Source: Aporhodopirellula rubra (GTDB lineage: Bacteria > Planctomycetota > Planctomycetia > Pirellulales > Pirellulaceae). From it: a stretch of DNA of 64,000 bases. The DNA lies in assembly GCF_014192335.1 (NCBI RefSeq), contig NZ_JACHXU010000010.1, forward strand, positions 101,816-165,815, in the 5' to 3' direction. Under the pieces are notes generated by a model. The model had not been told where the DNA came from and searched no databases. It saw only the letters and a program-made list of their open reading frames with translations. Positions 21,801 through 30,862 of the stretch are shown in pieces (position 1 is the first letter of the stretch; each line of letters opens with the position of its first letter). A program made the position numbers and the translations under genes.

Positions 21801-24563
21801 GAAGCGAAGCAAAGTGACGGTATCACTTTCGAAGTACGCGATGCTGATCAGGAATTGGTCGATCTAATTGAGAATGCTCATTGGGATTGGGATGGTCAGT
21901 TAGCGCTCGCTCGCTTTGACATCTCACGAGACGAAGAGTATTTCATACGCGTTGCGTCTGCATCGAGTCCACCTAACCCGTTTGAAAGCCAACGGAATTA
22001 CGCATTGCGTGTTGATACTGTCGCGGGACATCAGATGGAGCGCCGTGAATGGTCTAACGATAGCAAATCAAACGACAACTCTGTTTCTTTCCAGTGGACT
22101 CCCGAAGGTTTAAGACGTGGTTCCATTGCCGGCACACTGCTATCAAACGACAAAGACACCGTTGGGATCGGCCGTCTTGGAGAAGATCTTGAAATTCGGT
22201 TTACCATCGATCGTCCCGAATGGAGCCAAGTCGAATCACGCGTCTTTCTGCTTGAATCTCCGTACAATGTCACCGAATTGTTTCCAGAGGAGGATGGAAC
22301 GTATCGTGTGTTGACCTTATCCGAGAGCGAGTATTATTTGCGGATTACCGCGGGGGCTTTGAACACAGGTGCTGGATTAGACGGGCAGTACTTGTTGAAT
22401 GTTGAGATCGTTGACACCGTTCCGTTGACAGTCGTGGACGTGCGGGGCATTCCAGTCGATGGTGGTGAAACTCAGCACCTGTTGTCGGAGTTCGATATCA
22501 CATTCAATCGTGTGCTAAATGAAGAACTGGCCATGAACCTGAAGCCGTTGTTGGTTGAGGCCGGGGCGGATGGAGAGTTTGGTACTGGCGACGATCAGTC
22601 TTACTTGCTTCAACATGAGTTCGGTTCTACCCGCGGTAGGACCCAGTATGACAGGCTCCATTTTAGACTTGCCTCGGGGGTGAATGTCTTACAGGCGGGC
22701 AAATACCAACTGCACTTGCCTGGATCACTTCGATCCTACTTCGGTAGTCCGCTCGGTGAAGGAGAGGGATACTCAACCGCCTTTTCGATCGGTGAATTAC
22801 CTGAGGGTTATCGCTTCGAAACTAGCTTCAACGATGATCCTCTGGGGGCCGTCCACTTAGAACCTGAATCGCCTGGGTCAGGATGGTTGACGCGGGGTAT
22901 CGGTTCATTGGAACGAGATGATGATGTCGACTACTGGAGCATTGACGTCAACGCCGGTGATTGGGTAACGGTTTGGACGCCCAGCCGATCCGGCGATTTG
23001 ATTGTCGAGATAAGTCTGAGCAATGACACCGGTGAGTCCCTGCTTCCCAACATCGTGTACTGGGAGTTCTTTGGGAGAGGGACGTTTGAGCAGTTTCGTG
23101 TTTTCACCGAGGGGAAATACTATTTGCAGGTGAAAGCGAATATGTCGGACTTCCCCGATGATCGTTTGTACGAAGTGTGGGTCAACATGACGCCGAATCC
23201 TGGTGGTCAAACAATACCCGACGATGCTGATTCGCGCTACCCTTTCTATGCCGCCACTTCGCAAGGGACGACGGCGATCGTTTCAGGCCGTTTCGAGATC
23301 GGCGATGCGGGCCCGCCCCCTAACTATATTAACGATGAGTACGGCCTGAATCATGTTCCCGAAAACACGGTTGTCGAGTTGGACGTTCGATCGACGACGT
23401 GGACCAACGTGGACCCATACGGCGTGATTGATCCTCTGATGAATCCAATCTACAACGGTGAGGTGTTGACGGGATCCATCACAGACAGCTTGCTTACGCG
23501 ACTGATCGTTCGGCCGCGCAGTCGTCATGACGTAGATCCTATCGAGGCATTTTGGAATGTCGACTACATCGCCGAACTAAAAACGATCGATGTGATCGCT
23601 CCTTCCGTATCGTTGGAATCAGAGGAAGACGGCACCACTCGAATCGTTCACGTCACAGCAGTCGACGGCGACAATGAGTATCGATTCGGTTCTGGCGTCG
23701 TGGGAATGTCATTGTTCGCGATCGAAGACGGGGCGTTGAAATATCTCTTGTCGAGTTCGTCAGCGAAGATCGATCATGCGATGCCGGACGTTGGCGAGGC
23801 CTTGTTTTTCGCGGCGGCGACCGATCGGGTCGGAAATCGATCGAAGCTTCAGCTTGCTGGATTCGATTTGGGGACTGTCGTCATTGACTCCTCCATCGCA
23901 AGAGATCGCGACGTTACCTTGCCATCTCGCATCGTCGTCGGGGCAGGAACTCATCTCGAGTGGGCCGGGCATTGGGACGTGTTACCGCCCTACGTTGAGG
24001 CTGATCGCACTATCCACCAAATCATGACGGGCGAACGGGTCATCGAGTTTGAGAACACGAACAAAGATCAAAACCCCGTAACTCCTCATGATGTTGATCG
24101 GAGTGGGAAGGTTTCCGCCTTAGATGCTCTGATCGTGATCAACCATCTCAATCAAAGCACAGCGGAGCCGGTTCACGGTCGCAGCGAGGAAGGCTATTAC
24201 CTCGATGTTAATGGTGATTCGCGATTCACCCCGCTCGATGCACTGAAGATTATCAACCGGTTGTGGTATGACGATCATCCGTTAGCGGAACCGGAGGTGT
24301 TAGGCTCTGGACTCATCGCCAGTGAGGATGCGACGCTCTCTCGAGTCCGATCCGATGAGCGCACGAGGATTGAGATCTCAGCACCGTCTAAGATCAAAAC
24401 GGCGGCTTCTCCGGTAAAGAATTTCTCGTTTGTTTCGGATCGGAAGGCGACGGTTCAGTTGGATGCCGGACATGAGGAGACGACTGAAGACGCAGGCGAA
24501 ACGTCGCTGGATCCATTTTGCGTCGACGAGGTGCTTGCATCGACGATCAGTCGTTCCGTTTGA
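18894..24563 (+). CDS. Giant secreted protein with C-type lectin-like domain and type I dockerin
   Basis: A 1889-residue exported protein. The N-terminus has a basic stretch ending in RRWRFEQLESRWMLAASIVG, the export signal common to large planctomycete surface proteins. Residues about 285-386 look like a C-type lectin fold (LGTWLEAEQTAQTLGGHLVA, TWLGLRL, WTSGQDVTYSNWS). Three modules recur, each combining an Ig-like part beginning with a FSE.VYF/L pattern and a pre-peptidase-like beta sandwich headed by FEGFDND followed by DD.D.W (starts near 539, 909; a diverged third near 1306). A type I dockerin pair is at 1733-1795 (DVDRSGKVSALDALIVINHL and DVNGDSRFTPLDALKIINRL). Start ATG 18894 has GGAAAGGAA upstream. 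Probably a cell-surface or matrix protein binding sugars or a cohesin-like partner. Confidence 0.93.
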   Translation: MTSDQAARNQSKRADISKRKRLATRCHRRWRFEQLESRWMLAASIVGEPIATSSVSMPVAEAATLEFESVFDGRDLQIARAGKQQDDGSANRFLIHVDTHTELSLYIDTQEAKPQYSAQLLDMDENRIDFEYDSHPSEVIELFAPKAGDYIIELFGLDSVDYQVRVLQGDLPFEPTRVARTRRTDPGVINSSFAGVITSGLRDEDIDTYSLGIVEGGTEIDVLASIPVDGTVIPIVEVYGPNGILEDEDPARERVRSVATVSGQYEVRVRNEAVTGDSRYTKSDLGTWLEAEQTAQTLGGHLVAINSQEEQSLIESFELETWLGLRLEEHALFDSLQWTSGQDVTYSNWSYNAGSSYGPAKMSHNGQWTLDGRFSYQENWAVLEFPRTEADPVSSLSGADGLYLIDVTLKDTTAPQFASVYGIPTHDLIADTPLAHLAIKFSENVYFNGEPSDAIDLREAGTDGEFFTDDDRVFEVTINSSLWMGPWLAMDVADGPLSNGHYQVSVSDQLVDFFGNPLADGDGFSRAFEVAYDTEKHIFEGFDNDTIATATPIPLTSDTDGTGLFHSTRTGIGSNYTRDDVDYWSFEAPAGSHVSVRFESKPTYTSDLLDADGNVLASGVYAIDATILPDSSRYYLRVQTKFRLHGNAPYQISLDVSPSIQMESHANQWQGNGAVESFRFEQTTNPRVAEITGALSSESGIQYDTFSLGLLNAGSIVSLRSRFPHWSELKPFVELRSDFENVVDLEDSEDSFQGKIVYDAEYYAVIRADRGTGLHGQYVLDIEVEDNVVPQLTSAFALPREGEIGDELISWFGLTFSEAVYLTGDSIELREAGDDKVFDTNDDRSYDVRLASDELSSEFIVAVMNGPLSTGRFRLALSSSVIDQSGNALGGGIPSFYFFEIDAFDSTQLFEGFDNDTSESATALSFERDPSGTSLSRTQRTGVGALETLDDADWWRVEGRAGESVRISLEAKQSDGITFEVRDADQELVDLIENAHWDWDGQLALARFDISRDEEYFIRVASASSPPNPFESQRNYALRVDTVAGHQMERREWSNDSKSNDNSVSFQWTPEGLRRGSIAGTLLSNDKDTVGIGRLGEDLEIRFTIDRPEWSQVESRVFLLESPYNVTELFPEEDGTYRVLTLSESEYYLRITAGALNTGAGLDGQYLLNVEIVDTVPLTVVDVRGIPVDGGETQHLLSEFDITFNRVLNEELAMNLKPLLVEAGADGEFGTGDDQSYLLQHEFGSTRGRTQYDRLHFRLASGVNVLQAGKYQLHLPGSLRSYFGSPLGEGEGYSTAFSIGELPEGYRFETSFNDDPLGAVHLEPESPGSGWLTRGIGSLERDDDVDYWSIDVNAGDWVTVWTPSRSGDLIVEISLSNDTGESLLPNIVYWEFFGRGTFEQFRVFTEGKYYLQVKANMSDFPDDRLYEVWVNMTPNPGGQTIPDDADSRYPFYAATSQGTTAIVSGRFEIGDAGPPPNYINDEYGLNHVPENTVVELDVRSTTWTNVDPYGVIDPLMNPIYNGEVLTGSITDSLLTRLIVRPRSRHDVDPIEAFWNVDYIAELKTIDVIAPSVSLESEEDGTTRIVHVTAVDGDNEYRFGSGVVGMSLFAIEDGALKYLLSSSSAKIDHAMPDVGEALFFAAATDRVGNRSKLQLAGFDLGTVVIDSSIARDRDVTLPSRIVVGAGTHLEWAGHWDVLPPYVEADRTIHQIMTGERVIEFENTNKDQNPVTPHDVDRSGKVSALDALIVINHLNQSTAEPVHGRSEEGYYLDVNGDSRFTPLDALKIINRLWYDDHPLAEPEVLGSGLIASEDATLSRVRSDERTRIEISAPSKIKTAASPVKNFSFVSDRKATVQLDAGHEETTEDAGETSLDPFCVDEVLASTISRSV

Positions 24564-24843
24564 AAACGTAGCGCTCGTGGAGTGATGGAGTGGATGGTTG
24601 CGTGGCGGCAGATGCGGTGTTGTTTGCAGGAAGTGCGGCTCGTTCAATCCGGTGGTGGGGACTGCCGGAACGGCGCTTTCGCTTGGTCCGGCCTACGGGG
24701 CGTGGTGGCGATCTGCTTTGTGGGGTTTTCGAATTCTTTTTTTGTGCGTTGCATTTTACGTTGGTTTCCGTCCTTCCATGGGTGTGGGAGTTGCCTCGCA
24801 ATTTCCCGCTTCTCTATTTGGATCCTTTCGAGGGGGACGTTTT

Positions 24844-26568
24844 ATGGCTGCCAAGCATCGGTACGAACTTGCTGGGCTGCTGATTTTTTCTCTCGTCTTT
24901 GCCACTCATGTGATCGCTCAAGATGCAGTCGCGGGGCGTGAGCTGTTTGAACGCGAATGGGAATTTGTCGATCGTGGAGCGGGATTTGGAGAGTGGGAAC
25001 CAATGCTTCGGATGCCCCATGGTCGAGAACGCGGGCATGGTCGAGGGATGGAGCGGGGGATGGAGCGAGGAAAAGACCGGGGGCCTCGGCCGGAACGCGG
25101 AGGGAATGAGCGAGGTTGGGGTTCGGCGATTGCCGGTGATGGAGCGGGCTTTGTCGCTCAGGACCAGGGCTTTGCGGACGACGGGCAGGAACTGGCCCCG
25201 GATGGATTGGGGCCTCTGCACAATGCCGTTTCTTGTGCGGCATGTCACCCAGGTGGTGGTGCGTCGGGGGTGAGTCATAACGTGACGCGGCTCACGGTTG
25301 ATCCTCGCTCGCCATTTTTTGAGCAGCCGATGGAACGTGGTGGACGCGGTGGCAGGGATCGTTCCGTGACGGAGCTCTTTCCCGGGCTGGTCTCAGGAAA
25401 CGAGTTGTCGTTTAAGACGATCGTTCATGATCGGTCGACGCGGCCGGGTTACGATGTCATCCGTCAACGTTTGTTGTTAGGCGTACCCAACGGATTGTCG
25501 CCCGAGTGGTTCAGTCCTGATGTGCGGACCGTCGAAGCTATCGCCATGCAGCCGGTTGTCGCGGGACGGTATCGAACGCTCGACTACTATCTCAGTCAGC
25601 GCAACACAACGCCGCTGCATGGCATGGGAGAGATTGAGCGGATTTCCATTAACCGATTGAACGCAGTTTCCCTTTCTCAAAATCGATTGTCCGGCGGTGT
25701 GGTCTCCGGTCGCGTCGCGGGGAAGTACGGATGGCGAGGGCAAGTCAGCACGTTGTCTGACTTCGTTGTAGGAGCCTGTGCGACTGAGTTGGGTTTGAAC
25801 GTGCCCGGCATTGCGAAACAAGCCGATGATCCTGCTGATCCTCGCTACGTTAACTCGGCACCAGACATCTCAACGGCGCAGATCGCGGATCTAACGAGCT
25901 ACGTCGGCGGTCTGCCGGCGCCCAAGAAAGCACTGTTGTCGTTGGACGAACGCAAGCGGGTTCGCCGTGGAGAACAGGTGTTCCATTCGACGGGGTGTGC
26001 CGTTTGTCATGTCGCAGATCTGTTGCCCGCGCGAGGGATCTACAGCGATTTGTTGTTGCATGATATGGGGGCTGAATTGCAGGATCCTTCGCCGGCGCCC
26101 GCCTACGAGCAGGCCGGAACCCGAGCAGCCATTTACGACGGTCTCTCCAGAAATCAGTACGGGCGTGATGCGACATCCCATTACCGGTCAGGGCGTCGTC
26201 CCGATCGTGGACGCTCTGCCCAGAGAGAATCCGACTCCATTGTCTTAGCGAGTGCGCCCCAAACGATTGCGATGGACGATCCTGTGGAACCGCAGTTTCC
26301 GCGAGGTGAGATCAGTGACGCGGACCTGCAGGGGCGGTACCGATTTTCATGGGATGCTCTGCAGCGGGAATGGAAAACGCCGCCGCTTTGGGGCGTTGCA
26401 GATTCCGCACCCTATCTTCATGACGGACGCGCCGAAACGCTGACCGACGCGATCCAGTGGCACGGCGGGGAAGCAGAAACGTCCAAGCGAAGATTTCTCA
26501 ATCTGAACAAAGATCAACAGCAATTGCTGCTCGCGTTTTTGGGTAGCTTGAAGTCACCACTCGAGTGA
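24844..26568 (+). CDS. Secreted di-haem oxidoreductase (c-type cytochrome)
   Basis: A 574-residue periplasmic protein with an N-terminal signal (LAGLLIFSLVFATHVIA). Two covalent haem sites are visible, CAACH at 131-135 and CAVCH at 385-389, and the C-terminus carries TPPLWGVADSAPYLHDGRAE, typical of the di-haem oxidoreductase/DUF1111 family related to thiol oxidoreductases and MauG-like peroxidases. Unusual is an Arg-Gly-rich insert at about 59-93 (repeats of GxxRGMERG type) and a second basic stretch at 435-463. Start ATG 24844 has GAGGGGGA 8 nt upstream; the open frame reaches back to 24598 but those residues do not resemble a leader. It follows the giant surface-protein gene by 280 bp on the same strand. 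Electron partner unknown. Confidence 0.9.
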   Translation: MAAKHRYELAGLLIFSLVFATHVIAQDAVAGRELFEREWEFVDRGAGFGEWEPMLRMPHGRERGHGRGMERGMERGKDRGPRPERGGNERGWGSAIAGDGAGFVAQDQGFADDGQELAPDGLGPLHNAVSCAACHPGGGASGVSHNVTRLTVDPRSPFFEQPMERGGRGGRDRSVTELFPGLVSGNELSFKTIVHDRSTRPGYDVIRQRLLLGVPNGLSPEWFSPDVRTVEAIAMQPVVAGRYRTLDYYLSQRNTTPLHGMGEIERISINRLNAVSLSQNRLSGGVVSGRVAGKYGWRGQVSTLSDFVVGACATELGLNVPGIAKQADDPADPRYVNSAPDISTAQIADLTSYVGGLPAPKKALLSLDERKRVRRGEQVFHSTGCAVCHVADLLPARGIYSDLLLHDMGAELQDPSPAPAYEQAGTRAAIYDGLSRNQYGRDATSHYRSGRRPDRGRSAQRESDSIVLASAPQTIAMDDPVEPQFPRGEISDADLQGRYRFSWDALQREWKTPPLWGVADSAPYLHDGRAETLTDAIQWHGGEAETSKRRFLNLNKDQQQLLLAFLGSLKSPLE

Positions 26569-26953
26569 ACGAGATTTCGACGGAAAGGCTGGCGTCGCGG
26601 GGGCCGGCATGCGTGGTCTCGTGAGCACATGAGTGACGTGACGCTGGTTGATTGAGGGATGCTGGAACTGCGCGTTGCTCGGTCCGCCCTACGAGGCCAA
26701 CGGAAGAGTGTCGTGTGGAATGGGTGGTGTTTTGTTGGCTGGAGTGTTTAGGGATTTGTTGAACGCGCCCGTTCTTCGTGGTGATGAACTCTTGTGAAGA
26801 TGCGTTTGAAATGCGGAGAGTTCGACGGGACTGTGGCCGTGAAAAACATCGTTTGATGTGAGCGGTGATGAAGTGAGCTGGCGCACGACTTGCTTAGGTC
26901 GAAACGCTAAATGGAAAACTTTTCCTTCCCACTTCAAAATCGAAAGGTCATGT
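26569..26953. other. Intergenic region upstream of the catalase gene
   Basis: About 385 bp with no gene seen. It should contain the promoter of the manganese-catalase gene; no operator palindrome stands out. Confidence 0.45.
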
Positions 26954-27784
26954 ATGTTCTATCACGATGGTGGCAAGCTTCAGTATCCCGTTCGCGTTGA
27001 GAAACCGAGTCCGATCTTTGCTAAGGCGTTGCAGCAAGCAATTGGCGGCGTCCAGGGTGAAGTTCGCGTTTGCTTGCAATATCTGTTTCAGGCTTGGGGG
27101 GCGCGGGGCCCGGCGAAGTATCGAGACATGCTGCTGGAAACGGGGACCGAAGAAATGGCCCATATTGAAATGCTGGCGACCGCGGTGGCGTTGAACTTGG
27201 AAGGCGCGCCTTTGGAACAGGAGGAAGCCGCGAAAGACCCGGTAGTGATGGCGGCAATGGGCGGCATGAACATCCAACATGCCATTGGTACCTGCATGGC
27301 CGCCATGCCGGTCGACAGCGAAGGCGTGCCGTTCAATTGCAGTCACGTGTACGCCAGCGGGAACGTTGCGGCGGACATGTTAGCCAACGCGACTGCGGAA
27401 TCGACGGGACGCATGCTCGCGGTTCAGTTATGGAAAATGACCGACGATCCCGGCATGAAAGACATGTTGAGTTACATGATCGCACGCGACACGATGCACC
27501 AAAATCAATGGCTCGCGGCATGGGAAGAGTTAGATGGTCCGGAGAATCATCCGATCCCGAATTCGTTCCCGCAAGAGAACGAGAACAGTGATTACGCATA
27601 CGCGTTCATGTCCTTCGGAATTGGCGACGACTTTAAAACGCCCAGCGGCGAATGGACCAAGGGCAAGTCGTTTGACGGAAAAGGTTCCAACTCCGTGGTC
27701 AGAATGCGACCACTGGGCGACAAACCGCAGTTGGGGGCCGCTTCGCCGAAGTCGGCAGCACAAAAAGGTCAAATGAAGAAATGA
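26954..27784 (+). CDS. Manganese (non-haem) catalase
   Basis: A 276-residue cytosolic enzyme that breaks down hydrogen peroxide at a dimanganese centre. The ferritin-like four-helix core retains all expected ligands: E36 (QGEVRVCLQYLFQAWG), E67 and H70 (TEEMAHIEMLA), E149 (TAESTGRMLA) and H182 (ARDTMHQNQW), numbered within one residue of the Lactobacillus plantarum enzyme. The C-terminal tail is typical of the longer KatN/CotJC relatives. Start ATG 26954, with AAAGG 6 nt upstream, gives the usual MFYHDGGKLQYPV beginning. It is followed after 40 bp by a small exported protein, probably in the same operon. No regulator for peroxide response is visible nearby. Confidence 0.96.
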   Translation: MFYHDGGKLQYPVRVEKPSPIFAKALQQAIGGVQGEVRVCLQYLFQAWGARGPAKYRDMLLETGTEEMAHIEMLATAVALNLEGAPLEQEEAAKDPVVMAAMGGMNIQHAIGTCMAAMPVDSEGVPFNCSHVYASGNVAADMLANATAESTGRMLAVQLWKMTDDPGMKDMLSYMIARDTMHQNQWLAAWEELDGPENHPIPNSFPQENENSDYAYAFMSFGIGDDFKTPSGEWTKGKSFDGKGSNSVVRMRPLGDKPQLGAASPKSAAQKGQMKK

Positions 27785-27824
27785 GTGTGAGCTCTAACCC
27801 GTAGTCGAAAACTTCGAAGGAGAG

Positions 27825-28226
27825 ATGATGAAAAGTGGTATGAAACGGCGGGAAGCGGTCGGCACGTTGCTGACCGCGGGCGTCGGTGGATTAGCGGGCT
27901 TTCTCGCAAATCGGCCGGTGCAAGCGTCCGACGGGAGTGCTTCGGTGACGGACGTGTTCTGCTCGGAGCTAACGCTTTCCCCGCAAGCCGATTCGCAGGA
28001 CAAAAAGGCGAATCTGTTGCAAGAATTCGTGCCAACGCGCGTTCGGTCTGGACATGTGTTCTGCACGCTTACCTCGCAAGACCCTAAGAACCCGGCAATC
28101 ACTTCCGTGTACGCGGCGCCAGTCGTGCGTGATGGCCAGCCCGGTGCGGAGATCACGATTCACTTTTTGGGGCAGCCCCAAAGTGACGTGCATCTGAGCC
28201 TGTTGCATGTGGGCGTGTCTGCGTAG
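27825..28226 (+). CDS. Small exported protein paired with catalase, unknown
   Basis: A 133-residue protein starting at ATG 27825 behind GAAGGAGAG. The N-terminus MKRREAVGTLLTAGVGGLAG ends in VQASDG and looks like a signal peptide of Tat type (paired arginines before a glycine-rich hydrophobic core). The mature part of about 100 residues is predominantly beta-strand with no cofactor motif that I recognise. Its position 40 bp behind the manganese catalase suggests a shared role in oxidative stress, but that is inference. Function unknown. Confidence 0.8.
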   Translation: MMKSGMKRREAVGTLLTAGVGGLAGFLANRPVQASDGSASVTDVFCSELTLSPQADSQDKKANLLQEFVPTRVRSGHVFCTLTSQDPKNPAITSVYAAPVVRDGQPGAEITIHFLGQPQSDVHLSLLHVGVSA

Positions 28227-28263
28227 AGTTTTTTGGCGAACAACTTAGGTTTGCGAGATCGTG

Positions 28264-28310
28264 TTGCTCGCCAGAACGTGGTCCACCGCCTGAAGCAGTT
28301 GGCTGCAACA
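28264..28310 (+). repeat. Dispersed intergenic repeat, copy C
   Basis: Contains TTGCTCGCCAGAACG, the exact core GAACGTGGTCCACC and TTGGCTGCAACA, so its ends (GTTGC.. / ..GCAAC) are complementary like the GTAGC/GCTAC ends of the other copies. The compensatory change at both ends suggests that the stem is maintained. Confidence 0.7.
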
Positions 28311-28316
28311 ACAATT

Positions 28317-28355
28317 AAAATCCGTCACGATCGTTTTTGGTCGTGGCGGATTTTA
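28317..28355 (+). terminator. Terminator-like hairpin after the catalase operon
   Basis: AAAATCCGTCACGATC and GTCGTGGCGGATTTT form a stem of about 15 bp with two G-U pairs around a short T-rich loop, flanked by A and T runs. It could end transcription from both directions, serving the catalase operon and the converging minus-strand gene. Confidence 0.75.
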
Positions 28356-28528
28356 TTGCTATCGATCGAGGCCGTTTGTGTCATTCGAACGGAAGCGGAT
28401 CTGCAGCGTGATGAAATGACCGGTTTTTCGCTCAGTCGCCGTTCATTGATCGTGCAGAGTGTGATCACGCATATGGTCGATCGTGCAAATGGTGCCCAAT
28501 CATCCCAACGGAAATGGTCGCAGTGCGA

Positions 28529-29056
28529 TCAGAGTGCGTAGTAGACGATCAATCCCAGCGAATTCACCACCAACACGCAGGAGGAATCGACGCCCATCCC
28601 CAGAATCGTTTTGTCGCGTCGTTCCAACATTCCGCTCAGATAGACACTGGTGACGACGATTCCCGGTGACGCGATGAACCCGGTGGTTGGTTGCAGTGCA
28701 TCAAAGATCACGCCGTCTCGAGAAGCGATATCCGCGGGCGATAACAACGATATTTCGAGACTGTTGGTGTCCTGAATAATTGCTGCTGGCATGCGGTACG
28801 CGCCGAATCTCTCGGCCGAGAATGTTGTGCTGAATTCTGGCAACACTGTTGTTGCCGAAGTGGACCGTTCGGAAGACATCGCGGGATCAGTTTTGCCACT
28901 GATAACCCACCCGATTGCGATGTGATGCGCCGCCAGCCATGGACTCACTGGCATTGGATCCGTGAACGACCAGGTGCCCGTTCTGGCTTCGCAAAGCGAG
29001 ACGTATTTGAAATGTTCCTTGCGGGCGATGGCAACTGGGTTACACGGGGATTCCAT
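28529..29056 (-). CDS. Hypothetical protein
   Basis: A 175-residue frame that I read from ATG 29056; the frame stays open to 29422 but that extension is Pro/Ser/Thr-rich and unlike protein-coding sequence. The protein has no signal peptide or conserved motif that I recognise; alternating hydrophobic residues in the second half (GVIFDALQ, IVVTSVYLSG, SCVLVVNSLGLIVYYAL) suggest beta structure. No ribosome site is clear. It converges with the catalase operon. It may be a lineage-specific protein or a non-gene. Confidence 0.4.
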   Translation of the reverse strand: MESPCNPVAIARKEHFKYVSLCEARTGTWSFTDPMPVSPWLAAHHIAIGWVISGKTDPAMSSERSTSATTVLPEFSTTFSAERFGAYRMPAAIIQDTNSLEISLLSPADIASRDGVIFDALQPTTGFIASPGIVVTSVYLSGMLERRDKTILGMGVDSSCVLVVNSLGLIVYYAL

Positions 29057-29507
29057 TACGAGGCGGATGGATGGGTTGGGGGGCGTTTGTGACAGAATGG
29101 GAGATAGTGGGCAGGCATGAGGTTTGTTGTGATCAGAATACGTCGGCGGCCTAACGGACTGATTGTCTTGACCATTTGCGTTGGAGCGATGCGAATAGCA
29201 GGAAGGTTGTGCTGAGCGGAAATGAAGATCAGTTGCAGTGGTTCGCGGTTGCCGGAGCGGTGTCGCTTTGCTGCTCGATCCGGCCTGTTCTGTTTCTGGT
29301 TTTGTGTGATCAGAAGGGGCTGGTCCTTGCGAGTGTTGTGCTGGCCTGCCCGTGCGGGGGCTTTGTGATAAGCTGGCGAACTTGCTCGGTGGAGCATGGG
29401 CCGCGAAATGAATTGAGTTCACAATATTTGGTGGATGTCAGTACAGCCCTCCGTTTTCTCTGCCACGATCACGCACCTCGCACAACTCTTTGACGGGTAA
29501 CCGCTTC

Positions 29508-30779
29508 ATGATTCGGGTCTTTACTGCACTCCTGCTGACCATCACTTTTTCAACGTTGCTGGCTGCTGAGGATTGGCGCGTCTGGCGTGGGCCGACTCTG
29601 GACAATCACACGCCGGCCTCGGCGGCAGAGTCCATTCCGGTGTCGTGGTCCGAATCAGAGAACGTGCTGTGGCGCAGTCCTGTTCCGGGGAGTTGCCACG
29701 CGACTCCGATCGTCGTTGACGACAGCATCTTCGTGCTCACCCACGAGTCTGACACCAAGACACTTTCGCTGTTGCGGTACCGCCTCGACGACGGCGAGCA
29801 GCTAAGTCGCGTCGTGCTTCACGAGGGCGTCGAGCCGCCGAGTTACATGCACAAGAAGAACACCTGTGCTCCGGGGACGCCTTCGAGCGACGGCACGACG
29901 GTCTTCGTATCCGCTCAAGTCAACGATACGATTCAAGCCAGTGCGATCTCGGTTGACGGAAAGATTCTTTGGCAGCGAATCGTGGCGCCGTATGAGAAGA
30001 GCAGCAAGTTCTGGTTCGGCTACGGTGCGTCGCCGTTGTTGCTGGAAGACTCGCTCGTCGTTGCTGTGGATACCGACAACGATCAGTCTGGACTGTATGC
30101 TTTGGCGAAGGACAGCGGCGAGCAAGTTTGGAAAACACCGCGTCCCAAAGCGGCGAGCTATTCATCACCGATCCTCGCGACGATTGGAGGCCGCCCGCAG
30201 ATCTTGATCAGTGGCGGTGATCAAGTCGCTTCCTATGACCCCAATACCGGTGAACCGATATGGACGGTGAAGGCCACTAGCGAAGTTACCTGCGGGACGA
30301 TCGTGTGGAAGGATTCGATGGTGTTCGCGAGCGGAGGTTATCCGGACTCGGGGACGTACGGCATCCAAGTAACCGGGAACAGCGCCAAGGTTGTTTGGCA
30401 GAACAAAGCGAAGTGCTATGAACAGTCGATGTTGGTCGCGGGTGATTATTTGTATGGCATCGCAAACAACGGGATCGGGTATTGCTGGCGAGCATCGGAC
30501 GGGGAGCAGATGTGGCGTGAGCGTATCGAGGGGCCACATAGTGCGTCTCCGTTGCTGATCGGTGATCGCATTTACGCGTCCGATGAGCGAGGTGAAACGT
30601 TGGTGTTCCGTGCCTCGCCGGACGGCTTCACGAAGCTGGCCAGCAATCGTTTGGGCGACAGTTCGTTTGCATCACCTGTCTACGCCAACGGCAAGTTGAT
30701 CCTGAGGCACGCGTCCAACGATTCAGGTCAGCGGGAAGAGTTTTTGTACGCGATCGGCAAATCTCAAACGAGTCCGTGA
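29508..30779 (+). CDS. Secreted PQQ-like beta-propeller protein
   Basis: A 423-residue exported protein. The signal peptide MIRVFTALLLTITFSTLLAA is followed by DWRVWRGPTLDNHTP, the standard opening of planctomycete PQQ-propeller proteins. Blades recur about every 40-50 residues with a D/N-G-K-x-x-W pattern, for example SVDGKILWQRI, DSGEQVWKT, NTGEPIWTV and SDGEQMWRERI. No catalytic motif of quinoprotein dehydrogenases is seen, so it is more likely a binding or scaffolding propeller like BamB than an enzyme. I chose ATG 29508; the frame opens at a TTG 18 nt upstream. Stands alone on the plus strand, convergent with the next gene. Confidence 0.9.
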   Translation: MIRVFTALLLTITFSTLLAAEDWRVWRGPTLDNHTPASAAESIPVSWSESENVLWRSPVPGSCHATPIVVDDSIFVLTHESDTKTLSLLRYRLDDGEQLSRVVLHEGVEPPSYMHKKNTCAPGTPSSDGTTVFVSAQVNDTIQASAISVDGKILWQRIVAPYEKSSKFWFGYGASPLLLEDSLVVAVDTDNDQSGLYALAKDSGEQVWKTPRPKAASYSSPILATIGGRPQILISGGDQVASYDPNTGEPIWTVKATSEVTCGTIVWKDSMVFASGGYPDSGTYGIQVTGNSAKVVWQNKAKCYEQSMLVAGDYLYGIANNGIGYCWRASDGEQMWRERIEGPHSASPLLIGDRIYASDERGETLVFRASPDGFTKLASNRLGDSSFASPVYANGKLILRHASNDSGQREEFLYAIGKSQTSP

Positions 30780-30862
30780 ACGACGCCGAGAAGCGGGCTG
30801 GTTCGCGTGGTATCGCAAGGTGATCCGATGGATATCGGTCGGGCAACACTTCGGGAAATACC

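Noticed and set aside
28529-29422. Full 297-residue reading of the minus-strand frame
   Set aside because: The first 120 residues are Pro/Ser/Thr-rich with no coding character; only the shorter version was kept, at low confidence.
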